64,000 nt of DNA. It comes from Lagopus muta (lineage: Eukaryota > Chordata > Aves > Galliformes > Phasianidae). The position numbers were made by a program, and so were the translations under genes. Of the stretch, positions 20,011 to 33,675 are shown one piece after another (position 1 is the stretch's first letter; each line of letters starts with the position of its first letter). The DNA is taken from contig NC_064434.1 in the NCBI RefSeq assembly GCF_023343835.1, positions 3,887,505 to 3,951,504 on the forward strand, read 5' to 3'. Below the pieces are notes generated by a model. It ran no database searches, had not been told where the DNA came from, and saw only the letters and a program-made list of their open reading frames with translations.

Positions 20011-22854
20011 GAAGAGTATATCTCAATGTAAGCATCTTTTTCTGATCTCACATTGCCTTCATCTAGTAAACTAACACCCAAATGTTTTGCCCTGTCAATG
20101 CATGAGTGTAATTCGTATTTTTTTTTGCTTAGATTCTTGGGCAAAGAAATATCTGACAAATCACACAACATATCTGACAAAATATCCATTGCTTCCAAGA
20201 TTTTACACCTCCACAAGTTTGGCAGCTCTACTTCTCCATTGCTTGACCTCTCCTGCCATCTCAGACCAAGCCAAGATCTTCAGCCCAGCCCCTCAACAGC
20301 ATCAAATGCAAATAAAATAGAGTGCCCCCAACCCAAATCCTTAAAGCAGTCAGTTTGGCAGAATCAAGCTGACAGATGCTAGGAATGTCTAGCCAAGCCA
20401 GTAAGTGTTGGGATTTTTTACTAAACTTGTTAGCTTGATGACTTTAACCTGTTTCCCAAACATTGTCCCCATTTGCATGACATAGACCACTCCCCCTCTT
20501 GTGCATCCCTGCTTTTTTATCTACAGTGAAGCCAAATGCTGTCCCTAAGATCTAAACAATGATACATCTCACCATGCTCTGACTATCCAGCAAATTAATA
20601 ATGGAAAAGATCCAGTGCAGAACCGAGAGCACTGAAAACAAAGCAAGGAATTCAAGTAACAATCCATGCTCTAAAATCAAGGAGATTCATGAAGGGCTTA
20701 TGCTATTAGTGCAGAACAACGGGACGTGCACATCATGTGATGCTAAGCTATGGCTCCTAAGCCGTGGCTCCTTGAGGATTAGAAAAGGAGAGTGTGTGCT
20801 GGGGGGGAAGGGGTTGGAATGGAAGAACAGGGAATAGCTTAGGATTGTTGGGTTTTAGATATCATGGGGGCTGGTGGCTGTGATTGCCTTTGGGAGAGCG
20901 AGGCCTGGTAGGAAGGAAGCAACTATGAGTGGCACAGAAAGGTGAAAGTGAGGGTTATGGCAAGGTGATGCTATTGGCAGGAAATGTATTCTGCTTTTCA
21001 GCTAGGATGTGAGGCTCCCCCCTCTTCTGCAGGGAGTTCCAGGGGGTTGCACTCTACCAAATAGTAGTGGTGGGGCTCAGCCCCTCGGCTTCCATCACTC
21101 ATCGCACTGCAAGGGCTGGGCAAGAGCAGGTAAGGCTGGAGGACAAAGCACAGTCACATAAGGAAGAGGTTAAGAAGGCAAGGATGGCCAGCAAACACAG
21201 GAGGATACAGTGGAAGGGATTCCAGGGGCCATCACTTGGCAGCAGACAGGGAAACAAGAGTAAGGGAAAGGCAGGAGGCAATGGCATTGGGTGGTGAAAT
21301 ACAGAGAATAAGGAGAGAGAGTTAGAATATTAATACAAGCTAAGCTGGATCTGGAACGTTAGACTTAAGGCTTAGACCTGATGTGGGAAATAAGAGCAAG
21401 GCAGAAGAGAGCAAGGGAAACATAACTCTTTACTAATGCATTGGAGGTGCATTTACAGATGCATTGGAGGTGAAAAATGAGACCAAAGACCAGAAAAGGG
21501 GAGGTCTGGGTAACCAAGGATATGTGATGTCTTCACAAACGTCTTAGGACTTTGCACACAGAAGGTTCAGGTAGATGCTTGAGATGGAGAAAAATGGGAG
21601 GACGGATGAGCATGACTGGGACCGGCTGCTGTTGGGTTCACAGCTCAGCCTCCATGTCCTGCTTGGAGGGGGCTTTCAGGCCTCCTGACCGTGTAGTGGA
21701 GACAGATCTCCTTTTGGAGGGCTACATCCAGCCTTCTAAAAACAAAGTAAACCCAAAAAACACGGCCGTGCTGCTAACGCTGAGATCATTTGGAGCACGT
21801 TTCTGGTCCCATGCATGCTTTTAAATTCTCAGCCTGCAAAACAGGGCAGTCCTTGCAGATGCTCTATGGGGAATGGCTCCTGATTTATGCTAGCTTCTCA
21901 GCTTCCCAGAGTGGTCTGGGTCACTGCTTTCTGGCCATGGCTGAAACTGGCTTTTTAGCACTGTGAATGACTGTCTGTGTCCAGAACTGTTTAATTTCTA
22001 GCTATTGATGGCAGCTCGAGGGAATTTAGCTTCAAGTACAGTCAAGCAGAACAGTGGCTATGAGGCGTTATGACCAGGACAGGAGGTCCTGAAGGGCCAA
22101 ATATATGGTCAGAAGGACCGTATAGCAAAGGCTTGTGTTGTCCACGTCAGCTCGTAAAACACGAGGTACAACTGTAACTCCAGCAAAGAAAAGAACCCTC
22201 CTTCCTGCTGTAAAAGTGAAAAATCTGCAATGGAGTAATTACTCCAGCCCTGACTACCCAGTCAGAAAGCATCAGGCACTTCTGAGCAGCGCTGAGTGAG
22301 GGGCTGATGGAGATGGCTGGCATTTCATTCCAGCTTCCTTACACTTGAGCAATGCACTCTAGGGGCTCTTGCTTTACTCACTTTTACGGCTCCTTGCACT
22401 CGAGGCCGCTGCAGCATGGGTGTGAAGAGAAGCTAAATGCTTTTCTTTGTGAGACATTGTGCTTATAACCAACATTTTTAACTTCCCCCTGAATAATGGT
22501 TCCTCCTGTTGCTTCTGCTACTTTCACTGTGAAATGAAATTGCAGGCCAAATGATGCTCTGGATCATTGAATTTCTTCTCATCCATACATTTTCCTTGAA
22601 AGATTAGCTGGGTGCACTCCTCATCTTCCATATTCAGGTCTCAGGTGTTGTTGGCTCTTGCAAAGAACTTTCTTCTTGTATATGAATAATAGTTGTGCTC
22701 TCTTCCCAGACATACCTGAGATCTTCATCCAGCATGTATTGAGTATATCATAGAGGACATCCACCTCCAATCCAGGGCACTGGAAAAGCCTGAAGAACAG
22801 CACAAATACACTTTTAATGAAGACAGATCTAGATGTTGAGGACTTAATAATGGT
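20011..22854. other. Gene-free intergenic DNA
   Basis: A 2.8-kb stretch without recognised genes or repeats. The open frames (60-109 codons) show no family motifs. Confidence 0.45.
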
Positions 22855-23018
22855 AGTGAGGCACTGAGAGAGGTGGTGGGGCTCCATCCCTGCAGGCAGG
22901 CAAGGTCTCGGACAGGCTCTGAGCATTGATGGAGTTGTGGGTGTCCCTGTTCAGTGCAGGGAGTGGGACAGATGGCCTTTAAGGGTCTCTTCCAAGTCAA
23001 ATGATTCTATGATTCTAC
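22855..23018 (+). mobile_element. Short CR1 3' fragment
   Basis: CR1 3' UTR with GGGACAGATGGCCTTTAAGG and the tail ATGATTCTATGATTCTA. Confidence 0.86.
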
Positions 23019-26000
23019 TTACTAATGGAAAAATAATTAATATTTCAATTCTAGCATGCTATGTGCAATGTAAGCCCTGAGTATCACTTGGCAATCAGTG
23101 AAGGTAAAGTTCAGCAGAGGTATAGGAAATTAGAAGTCCCACAGTTGTCTATGGCCAATTTATGGACTTCACTGACAAAAAGGTTACTGAGTCACCTGGA
23201 TAATTGCATGACCATGAACATTTCTAGCTCTGCATGGAAAGATCTTGTAATAAAGGTAATCAAATCTCATGCTTCAAAGCATAAGTGGATCTTCTGCAGC
23301 AGCTAGGAAAGAGGTTTTCCAGCCATGCACCCAGAACTGAGCCATTAGCTTGGAGTGCTGTGGAGGTAACCTCTGAAGCCTCAGGTTTTGGCCATCGCTG
23401 GAGGCAGGAAGCAGGATTTGATGAGCCAGTGATCTAACTGGCTATGGCAATTCTTGTGCAAGACCCGGGGAGATCACGAAAGGTGAAGTGTGTGATTAAT
23501 GTGCTACAGTGAGCCATTTTGCTGCCACATTTGGAGATACACGCAGTTCAGGAGGTAGCCTGAACATCAAACATTAGTCTGAAGCATCAAGAAAGGACCA
23601 GAGGGCACATATGCAATGGAGTCTGAAATATCCTTGGAGACTGCAGGTGGCACTTGGCCCAGTTCAAGAATGAGGATGGTGGTTGGATGAGCTCCTCAGT
23701 GAAAAGCTGTATCACTGAAACTCCCTCCTAGGACAAGCCATTGGGATTCACGTGAATGAAGAAACACAACACCATGGTGGGAATCATGCTGGGAGTCAAA
23801 AACCAGGGAGCCAAAAAGTGTATTTCTGGAGCTGACTCTTGTAGCTTTGCCTATCATAACTAAAATCCTCTAACATTTCCACTGTATGTGAGGGAAAAGG
23901 AAAATAAAGTGACGTGGCAATAGGAAAATTCTTTGGCATCTCAGTGTCAACAAGGCACTGCAGAGCTGGGAAGTTTGGAGATAAGAAGACGGCATAGGCA
24001 AGGAGCATCTCGGAGAAAATGACATTATCCAGCCATGTGAAGGACATCCAGACCAAAACACCCACTGTGTCAGGTTCAGGGGATGCTCAATTAGTGCTCT
24101 TCAAACCTAAAAGTCGGAGATTGCAGGATCAAAGCTCAGTATCAGGAGGCTGCTAAAGCCTATAACTCCTGTGAGTCAGGAGACACTGGAGCAGAAATGG
24201 ATGTTTCCCATAAAGCCGACAGCTGTGAAATATTCTACTGAAAACCACGGCCAGGAAACTACTCCCATCTGATACACAGTAATTTTGCACAGTGGCGAAG
24301 GTTTTCACACATAGCAGTAACGAGTGATTTTGGAAGGCAAATAGCTGAAAGAGCAGTTGCACCTGAAAATGGAGGTATCACCTCCGGTCATGATTGCAGC
24401 TCCCTGACGTAGCGGGGTCAACAGGATCCAGGCATGGGATTTCCATTGGGAGACCGACTGCCAGACTGTTACATTGCCTTCACACTGCTGAATGCTCTCA
24501 GATTCACATTTTGCCAAGCACTGGGTTAATGTATACATGGCTGTAGAGAGAATAAGTTTTAAGCATGCAGTGCTGGCAGGCAGCTTTGACATTCACCAAT
24601 GTTTTGTGCTCCTAGGGCCCATACAGCCTATTCAGCCCAATAACCTACCCTTAGTGCTAGTTTATTTGCTGACATATCAAAGCCCCATTGAAAGAAAAAG
24701 GGATGGGTCCTGGAAAATGGTTGGGAAACCACAGATTATTCAATAATGGCTTCTGAATGATGAGTATGAAAGTGAACTTGATAAAGGAAGCTTTAGAAAG
24801 ATCCATCTTATTCCAGTGGGAAAAAAGGGAAGATCTTGAGAACATCAAGTCTCAAGACCTTGCACTCCTCTCTGGGCAGCCTGATCTGGTGATTTAGTGG
24901 CTGGCAACTGTGTCCACATCATGGGGTTGGAACTGGATGACCTCTGAGGTCCCTGCTACGATTTGAGGTTGGTCCACAGCAGACACCAGGAATGAGCTGG
25001 GTAGGAGAGCATGCGACCTCCATTTCCCAGTGTTGATGCCCCAAGGGGAGCGTGTGACAGAGTTTTCACACTCAGCTTCTGAGATCCAAGCTCTAGTTCA
25101 CATGTTTTGAATGGAAAAACCAGAGGCAATGCAGCCTCTATCCTCCATCAATACAAATCCAGAGGGTGGAAGCCCAGAGGCCAACGCACAGCCTGAATGA
25201 ATGAACAACAGGGATGGATTGTGGGCACCCTGGGATTGAATGCACTGAGATCTCTCCTGAAGTGTGACTCACATTCCCCAAGAGAAACACAGGGCAATGG
25301 ATGGAATCTGCTGTGTGTGCGAGTCCCAGACGTGCCATGACACCGCCACAGTTCCCAAGCAGCAAGATTTTGCTTTCCCACAGCCCAGCTGCCATTTTGC
25401 ACCAAGACCTCCTGGCAGCACAGGAGCTTGCTCGTGCAAGTGGAACTGGTGGCTTCTCTTTGGAATATTAATTAATGAGTAGCTAGCACAAGAGGCACGC
25501 TGATCTTTCCAGTACCTTGCAAAGCAGTGGGGGGTGGTTATTTATATCGTGATGCCCTTCATCACGAAGGAAGCACTTACTCTAACAGAGCTTTCTTGTT
25601 GGGATACTCTGACCCGTCTCAAGCAGCACAACTCTTACTGTTCGGATCTATGATTTAAGTCTCTCTTTATATCTAAGAGGAATAGGAATTCTTGCTTCTC
25701 TTTAAGGGAAATACCCAAGGGGCTGAGAAGTGTCTAGGCAAGGCTGTGCTGCTGGACTAAGAAGGAAATAAAGAACTTTTTGGGTCAAAGTAGGTCTCAC
25801 TCAACAGGCTCTGTTTGGTTGTCCATTCCTGGATGGTTGCGCCATTGGATTTATTGCAAGCACAGTGATCTGTAAGATTTAGATCAAGAGTTATTGTTTG
25901 CTGCTGTTTCAGCTTCTTTTTTTTTTTTTTTTTTCCATTCTGCCCTAAAAATGCCAGAGCTTGTTATCCTCTCAGAGATTCAACCTGAGCATTTGTGCTG

Positions 26001-29000
26001 CAGAATCCCCCGTGCCCCTTTCTATCCGCCTAGCAAGCAGACAACTGAATTCCTCACTCTTCTCTTTGATGGGTCCTTTCTCTCCTCCTGCTTTGCTTGA
26101 CATCCTCAGCTTTCCTTCTGTATTGCACTGAGCAGAGCAGGAGGCTGGTTTTCCCAATGGGATGAAGCAAGAAGCACTTCATGGGAGTCGCTCACATTGT
26201 CCAAAGACCAAGCACAACCTCTGTGGCTCTCACACTCAGGCAACCCAAGAAACAAGACCCAAAGTGTCACCCAACCAAAGCATTCAGTGATGCTGAGGGC
26301 TGGCTCTACCTCTGAGCATGGCTTTGCTAGTCTGCATTCTTCTTGCCTAGCTTCAGCCATAGAGTAGACTTCTTGTGCATTGCTCTGCACTCACCACAGT
26401 CAGCAGAAAGAGGACAGACACCTCCAGAGCCAGTTTTTCTCCTCACAAGGTGTATGTCTACACCTGGGAGAAGAACTGCTTTCTACATGTGCTGGCATCC
26501 TCCATAAGTCCTATGGAAGGATTCTGAAGGACCAGCTTAAACACATCATCTAGCTTTCAGATAGCTAAAACAAGGTGAAGCAGAATCCCATGCCCAGCTT
26601 AGTGTTTAGGAACTATGTGGGAAGAACGAATGATACGAGAGCCTTCATGCTTTTCCCATTGCTTTATTAAGGAATCTTCACGCTTATTTATTTCTTCCTT
26701 CCAGTCTCTTTAAATGCCACTGAAGCTGCTGTCATTGTAAATCACAGTCATCAGAACTGCCTTTCAAAACAGAACTTCTAACTAAGAAGAAAAGATGTCA
26801 ATGTGAAGCAAACACCAGTGGACTGTATATTGCAGAGACGTGGGGTCTGCTCCAACCTCATCTCACAGCAAGTCAAAGTGAAGCACTTGCAGCATGCATC
26901 CTACTGGGATAATTCCACACTGAGAGCAGGTGAACTTGTTCAAACCAAGAATTCACATAATATTTTCTCATATGATCCTTATCCCTGCTAATTTCTCACT
27001 TTCTGGCCGTGTTCAAGCCAGTGAATTCCTTGAATCTGCTGCTCTTTGCTTGTAATAGGCTCTTCTTGCTAGATCTCATTCTGAAAGAGGTGGTGAAATT
27101 GGCTTCTACTCACCCTTCTCAGGTCCTCCAGGACTTTGCAGTCTGTGCTGCACTGCTGGTTTTCTGTGTCCTTATCTTCTCTCTCACTCCCAGTGAATCC
27201 TTCATCTCTGGGCCAATTTCTGCTTGACCTAGATGTCCTATTAATGTCTTCTCCTTGTAAAGGCTGCAGATGAGAGGCAATCTGAAGGGTCCCTGCTGGT
27301 TGCTCTGTGTGGCCACTACACAATACGGCCAATTCTGTGTATGAGCTTGCCTGCTGCACTGCCCCTCTGCCATGCTGCTCTTTTACTACTAGGCAGCGTT
27401 TTCCAATGGAGGGGTGATCACAGAAAAAAGAATCTGCCATGTAAGAGTCATTGGTTACGTGCTCTTCAATTAAAAAACAAAACAAACCAAAAAATAATCC
27501 ACACCAGAGTATAATACATAATAGTATAACATTACCTAATTCTCTCTTAAAATGAATTTTTTGTTTAAAAACATACAACAGCACATATATGCACCATACA
27601 TCCTCAGAGGGCTTCACTCACTAATGGGTGCTCGTATCACAAACAACCTGTGAGATAAGTTTGCTGGCCCTTGGTAGGAATCTCCAGGCTTGGTCTTTTC
27701 TGTTTCATTATGAAATAGGAGCAAGGTTGGTTTCTTTCCCAAGATCAAGAGAATATGCTTCTCTCATGGCTACGAAACAAACTCCTGTTTATTTCCTGCC
27801 ACAGGATCTCACTCACTGCTGGTACTTCAGGAACAGGTCTATAAACAGAGCAACTAACTCTGCTTGGCAAGGGTAAATTCCTCCCATCAGTGCATCAGTG
27901 CTGGGTGAGGGTGGCCTGCCAAACCCACTGACGTGACATAAGATTCAGGAATGGTTTGGGAGCATAATAAATGAATCCCCCCTTGAGTCGACTGTGTGTT
28001 CCTTGGATCTCTCAAGCAGTCAAAATAAACCCCGTGGATTACTTGAGACAAATGTCTGTCTGCACAACAAATCACCACAGATTGCTCATGACAGCCAAAT
28101 GAGACGTCCTTTCAGAGCATCACCCAGCGACTCACACAGCTCTGGACCACAAGATAAAGCTGGAGATGGGAAAGCTAAAAACCACACCAACTATTTGGGG
28201 TCTTGTTTCATAGAGTGAGGACAAATGGCTCCAAACATGCATGGCAACGCCTGTTCCTATGGGGCAGCTTGGCCAAACATTTGCTACAAGGCATTAGAGC
28301 TTTTCCATTGCCTTTAACATTTCAGGTTACTAAGGGATTATATCTATAGACTGGGGTAATCCCTGAATATTTAGAAAATACATGCACGACTCTCCAAACA
28401 TCAGACATCTGCCCCATGTGCTGCACATCTGCCATTCCCATGGATTTCTGAACAATTTCCTTTAATGAGCAGGTTTATTTTGATGGAAATCTACAAATGA
28501 GAAAAGCTCCCGTTGCCTCCACGGTTGTGTCGAGTCTGCAGTTTTACGGCTCAACATTTGTATAAAAGACAAAATATGCAGTCAGTCTCTTTGGACATCA
28601 CAAAAACACGCATAAATGCACAAAGATAAATAGGTCCAACACACGCATGCAGACACACAAACACGCTGAACTCGACTTTGCTGAAAATCTGGCTCTGAAA
28701 CAAATATATACTTTTTAAATTAGCATTTTTTAAAGACACTGACTGCATTTTGAGTGCAAAGAACTTATTATTTTGTAGGCGTTTTCAGCAGCACAATACC
28801 AACCCCCGTTTTTAACTGTTGACTAATTACCAGTAGATCTTAATTACATGGTGTGTGGAGGCACTAATAAGTTTACGAATCTGCCAACAACACTAAACAC
28901 ATATGTCTTTTCAAGCATTAGCCTCCCTCTCCTTTTTAAAATCCTTTCTCTTTTCCTCCCTTCAATTTGGCAGCAGAAGACACCGGGAAAAACTGTAATT

Positions 29001-29397
29001 GCAGCTGATTAGAAAGCGAGCATCTAAACATCCTCACTTGGAGAAGAACGGCTCAAACCACGAGAGGAACGGAAAGAAGTGAATGGAGAAGAAGTCAGAA
29101 GAGTGAGAAAAGTCACCTTTGGGGTGGTTTGCTCTCGCTTTCCATGCAAGGTCCATGCAGGTGTGGGCATGCTTTACTTGTGCTTATCCGCCTAGCAAGA
29201 TGAAATTGGTGGAAACCAGTAGGAATGGGAAAAGTGCAGAAGGAGGTGCTAGTTCTGTCCCTGTTGAGAACAGGACCACGGAACAGCTCTTCTGCACACC
29301 CAACAGTACCAGGACCTTCCTCTGGCCTCATTGGCTTTTATGAACCAGTCCACAAAATCAGATACTCTGCAGTCTGAAAACACTCTTGTAAAAAGTC
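23019..29397. other. Gene-free intergenic DNA, 6.4 kb
   Basis: I see no supported gene. It contains a weak CR1-like scrap at about 24865-24965 (GGTTGGAACTGGATGACCTC) and a run of about 20 T near 25917-25936. The longest frame (182 codons, minus strand, 27069-27617) has no recognisable domain. The part around 28500-29060 is AT-rich, low in repeats and could hold conserved non-coding sequence, but this cannot be judged without a cross-species alignment. Confidence 0.4.
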
Positions 29398-29602
29398 AGG
29401 TTGGATATTAGGAAATATTTCTCCCTAGAAAAAATGGTGATGCAGTGGCACAGCTGCCCAGGGAGGTGGTGGGATCACCGTCCATAGAGGTGTTCAGATG
29501 TGGCACTGAGGGACGCAGGCAGTGGGCATGGTGGAGTGGGCTGGGGTTGGGCTGGGGGATTGCAGAGGTCTTTCCCAACCTGAATGGTTCTCTAATGCAG
29601 AT
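29398..29602 (+). mobile_element. CR1 3' fragment
   Basis: CR1 3' end with TTGGATATTAGGAAATATTT, CAGCTGCCCAGGGAGGTGGT and a short tail. Confidence 0.86.
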
Positions 29603-30017
29603 TCTCATCAAGTTTGCAAAAACACTCAGCTCTCCACAGAAGTTCAGCACTGCAGCTGGACTCTTACACTTCCCCAAATACCTTTCAGATCTGGGTCCCA
29701 CAAAGGTGCCCACTCATGCAGACACTGGTAAAAGCCTGGAGGGGCTGAGAAAAACTGTGAGCCAGACTATGAAAGAAATGTTCATTTAATAACTGGAGCT
29801 ACATACCTTACGATAAACCTACTAACCTCACAGTGTTTTGTCATGCAGAGTTCTGAGTTCTTCACAGACTTCATGACCACACCATCACATATGAACCTCT
29901 GCTGATGCATCCTGCTCCCTGACACGCGCTCTGTTGCTATCCCAGGTAAGGCTGCAGAGTCTTGTACTGGTGTAAAGAGTTCAGGAGCGTAGAAACAGGA
30001 GGGGGAATGGCTGTTTA

Positions 30018-30300
30018 CAAGGGTGGATAGTGATAGGACAAAGAGGAATGGTTTGAAACTAAGACAGGGCAGGTTTAGGTTGGATATGAGGAGGAAGCTT
30101 TTCCCCCAGAGGGTGGTGAGGCACTGGAACAGGTTGCCCAAGGAGGCTGTGATGCCCCATCCCTGCAGGCATTCAAGGCCAGGCTGGATGTGGCTCTGGG
30201 CAGCCTGGTCTGCTGGTTGGTGACCTGCACACAGCAGGGGGTTGGAACTGGATGAGCGCTGTGCTGCTTTTCAACCCAGGCCATTCTATGTTCTGTATGA
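30018..30300 (+). mobile_element. CR1 3' fragment
   Basis: CR1 3' UTR from GATAGTGATAGGACAAAGAG through AGGCACTGGAACAGGTTGCC to CAGGCCATTCTATG. Same subfamily as 47430, 53088 and 57430. Confidence 0.92.
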
Positions 30301-33300
30301 ACATCCCATGCAGTTGCGCATGGTCCTTCCATCCCAAACCACAAAGTTGATCACTGAACACCATGTCGATTATTTAACAAGAACAGAAATTAATCTTCCA
30401 CTACAAACGCAAATGGCACAAAATAATGAAGAATGTGCAGGTTCTTGAGAAAAACGGTGGTGACAATTTCGACTGGGCTCATACCACTGAAGTATTTTCC
30501 ATGGAATCGCTAGCTAAACTTGAATGTTACGACTACACAGATGAGAGCAGGTGTTCCCTTCCCACATCCATACCTCAAAATGCAGAAGGCCATTTCCATC
30601 TGAGATGATTCAATGTTTATTTTCACATGGCGAAGGAGAGGAGATTATTGTCATCTGCATTGATGAAGGAGGTAGTTGTCACCTTCCCATTTTTCCTTAT
30701 TGAATCTTTGTTAGCAAATAGCATGTCTTGAGTAAAATGAGAGTAGGGGATAATTTATATGGTGCCACACTTGGCAATGAAATTACAAAAGTGAATCAAC
30801 ATGAAAGCTGAATAATTTTTTGTCTCAGCAATTTAGATAATTATGGACAAGGCAAGCATTAGTTTTGCTGTAGAAAACAGACCAAGTTACTCCAGTATCT
30901 TAGGGCAAAACTTCACTTCCTTAATTAACAGATTCGGAAATATTGTTTCTGCTGGCAGATGGAAGAAATGATAGGAGCATTTGCCAAAGTTAGAGACGTT
31001 GGTGATGTGCCCATGTTAGAAAGCACAGTGTGTGCCTGAACTGAGACTTCAGAATAGCACTACTTAATTTGTAGACACTGTGTGGAATAGCCACATGATC
31101 ATTTTTATTATAAAAGTGAGACCTTAAGCATCCATTTCAAACCTGGGCAAATCTCGTCTGTCCCCTGAGATATTAAATGATCTGCACACAGTCAAATTAA
31201 TTTAAAGCACTAAAATCATAGAAAGGGAAATGGTGATGCCATCTTGTTACTTCTGCTGCCGTTGAGAAGAAGCTGATCTTACCCATCCCTAGAACCAATA
31301 TAAGGAATAGGAAAAAACCTGCTCCTAATGCAAAATACTCTGATGCAATTTACCAATCTTTTATGCTATTTAAGGTGCCCAAAGGTGGCTTGGACATGTT
31401 GATCCAACTGACAGGTATGATACTGGAGGTACGAAAGATCGAAGCCCGTTTGGAGCATCAGCTGGAGGCCTGGTGAGATATCCTAGAACCTTACAAATGG
31501 CACCAGATGTCCACATGTGGTCAACTGCCCAGAGCCATTGGTAAGCTCCTTCTTGACTATGGAACTCAGATACATAACTCACCCATGGACATGTACCATT
31601 AGGTGTCTTGGTTTAGAGCTAAATCCAGCACCCACTGACACAGAACACGAGCACTACCAGATGGAGGCATTTTGTTCAGGACCAAAGTGGTAGAAATGGT
31701 GGTTGCAGTGGAGCTGAGAACAAAAGGACATGTAACTGAGATATCCTGCAAGGTTCAACACGAAAGGCAAGGGCTGCAAAGACACAACCAACCTTAACTG
31801 CTGCGACATCTTATAAGATCAGTGGGAAATGAGTGGGGAAGATGATTTCTCAGCAATGCCTTGACTGAAGGAAGGACTGAGAAGCCCACGCCACCGAGGA
31901 GCAATGAGTGGGATGATATTTCAGGAGAAAGGAGATGGGAGATTGAAGTTACCAGAGCTGCTACAGCCAACAACCATTTTCTTATTTTCCAAAGGAAACC
32001 CAGGCAGATTGGGATTAATGCAATATTCTGTCTTTATTTGGCTTGATAGAAGAGATCATGAATTGAATTAAGCAATCTGTGGTGGCAAGCATTAATTATA
32101 GAAAATAGGTTACCCTTTTACATGCATGGGTTTGGATGAGGTTACAGAGCTTTCACGTATTGTAACACCAGTGTGTTTATGTGGAAAGGGATTTGTGTCA
32201 CAAGGAATATACTTCACCTTAGTTAAGGTGTGAATTCCAGCTCCACTTGCTCTCATGACCAAAGGCGATGCATTGGCTTTCCCAGTAACCAAGAAGAACA
32301 AAAAAACTACCTGCTACGTGCAATTCCTGTGGGCAGAGTGACCTGTCTTCCCATGTGCTCAGTTCAGAAGGGGAAGAACTGCTTGATAACTTCTCTTTTC
32401 ACTGAGCTTCGAGTAGCAGTGTGGCACGCTGACAACAGCAGCCAGCTACTGTATGAGATACATCCCTGCCCTTCATAGCCAATTAAATCACTGGGGTCCC
32501 ATGGGGGGAAGTAGGAAATGCTGTGTAGTAGCTTTTTCCTAAATCTCAGCTTGGAAGAGTACCAAGCGAGTCCATCAGACTGGAGGTCTTAGCTGTTAAT
32601 GCTCTTCTGAGGGAAGAAACACACTTCCCTGCATCACTCATCACCTCTTCTGCCGGGTAGCCAGTACCTCTAAGAGCACAGCTGAGGGATTAGCCTGTGC
32701 TTGGTTTAACAAGACTATGGAAAGAAAAGGCAGGCAGGTCAGAAGGCTTCTTGCAGTCACCTTCTTCTGCACAGACCAGTCCCCAGGAGGCCCTACGATC
32801 ACACATCCGATGTCACCAGGTTAGCTGATTGCATCTAAAAGGTGTCCCAGTAAAGGCACTTTTCTGAAAGCGGAGAGACAGGTTCCTTTTGATGCGCTGT
32901 AATAAATGAACACAGTTGCAGCTCTCAGGAGATTAAAGGAAGCCTGAGAAGAGCTGAATAAACCATGTCACCGCAGGTAAGATCTAGATAATGGGAGCTG
33001 TGAAGTTTTCTAACTTTCCCAGGACCATACCAATTATTAAATTTGTCAGGAGGTGTAAAGAGGTTTGAATAAAATATTACTGTCCAATAGAAGAAAACAT
33101 GGGATTCCTGTAATTACATATTTAGTAGAGAAATATTATCTGTCTTTTATCATGTAATAGCTGAGAACCTGAACACATTTTAGGGACATAGTTCGAACTT
33201 CACGACATCTCTAGGGTACAGCAGTGTATTTAGGGTATAGCATTCCATCTTGACAAAAACACAGCCATAAAGAGGGCTCCATTTTTAAGGAACAACCTCT

Positions 33301-33439
33301 TGCTTAAGTTGCTGTTCCTCTGTGATTGCCTCCATCCTGCTAAAACCTCTGCTCATGGGGATATTTACTTTGCAGAAGGACCCACCTCTGGCTGGATCAT
33401 TGGAGCATGAACATATTCTTCCAGGGAGAGGTAAAACAT
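30301..33439. other. Gene-free intergenic DNA, 3.1 kb
   Basis: AT-rich unique sequence. No gene, RNA or repeat is recognised. Confidence 0.42.
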
Positions 33440-33675
33440 TGTGCCAGGAGAGGTTCAGGTTGGATGTTAGGAACAATTTCTTCTCCCAAAGAGTGGTGAT
33501 GCAGTGACACAGCGGTCCAGGGAGGTGGGGGAGTCACTGTCTCTGGAGATGTTCAATCTGGAGAAGTGGCATTGAGGGATGTGGTCAGTGGGCATGGTGG
33601 GGGTGGGCTGGGGTTGGACTGGAAGATCTCAGAGGTCTTTTCCAGCATGAATGACTCTATGATTGCATGATTCAA
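33440..33675 (+). mobile_element. CR1 3' fragment
   Basis: CR1 3' end with GTTCAGGTTGGATGTTAGGA, AGAGTGGTGATGCAGTGACA and the tail ATGACTCTATGATTGCATGA. Confidence 0.86.

Noticed and set aside
24865..24965. CR1-like phrase GGTTGGAACTGGATGACCTC
   Set aside because: Probably an ancient CR1 remnant, but too short and diverged to give boundaries.
27069..27617. 182-codon minus-strand frame in the gene desert
   Set aside because: One hydrophobic patch but no recognisable family. The length is within what chance allows in 64 kb on six frames.
29860..29950. Exon-1-like end (CTATCCCAGGTAAGG) resembling the ovodefensin signal exon and donor
   Set aside because: The ATGs upstream run into stop codons within a few codons and no mature exon follows. 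A short match to a splice donor is common by chance.
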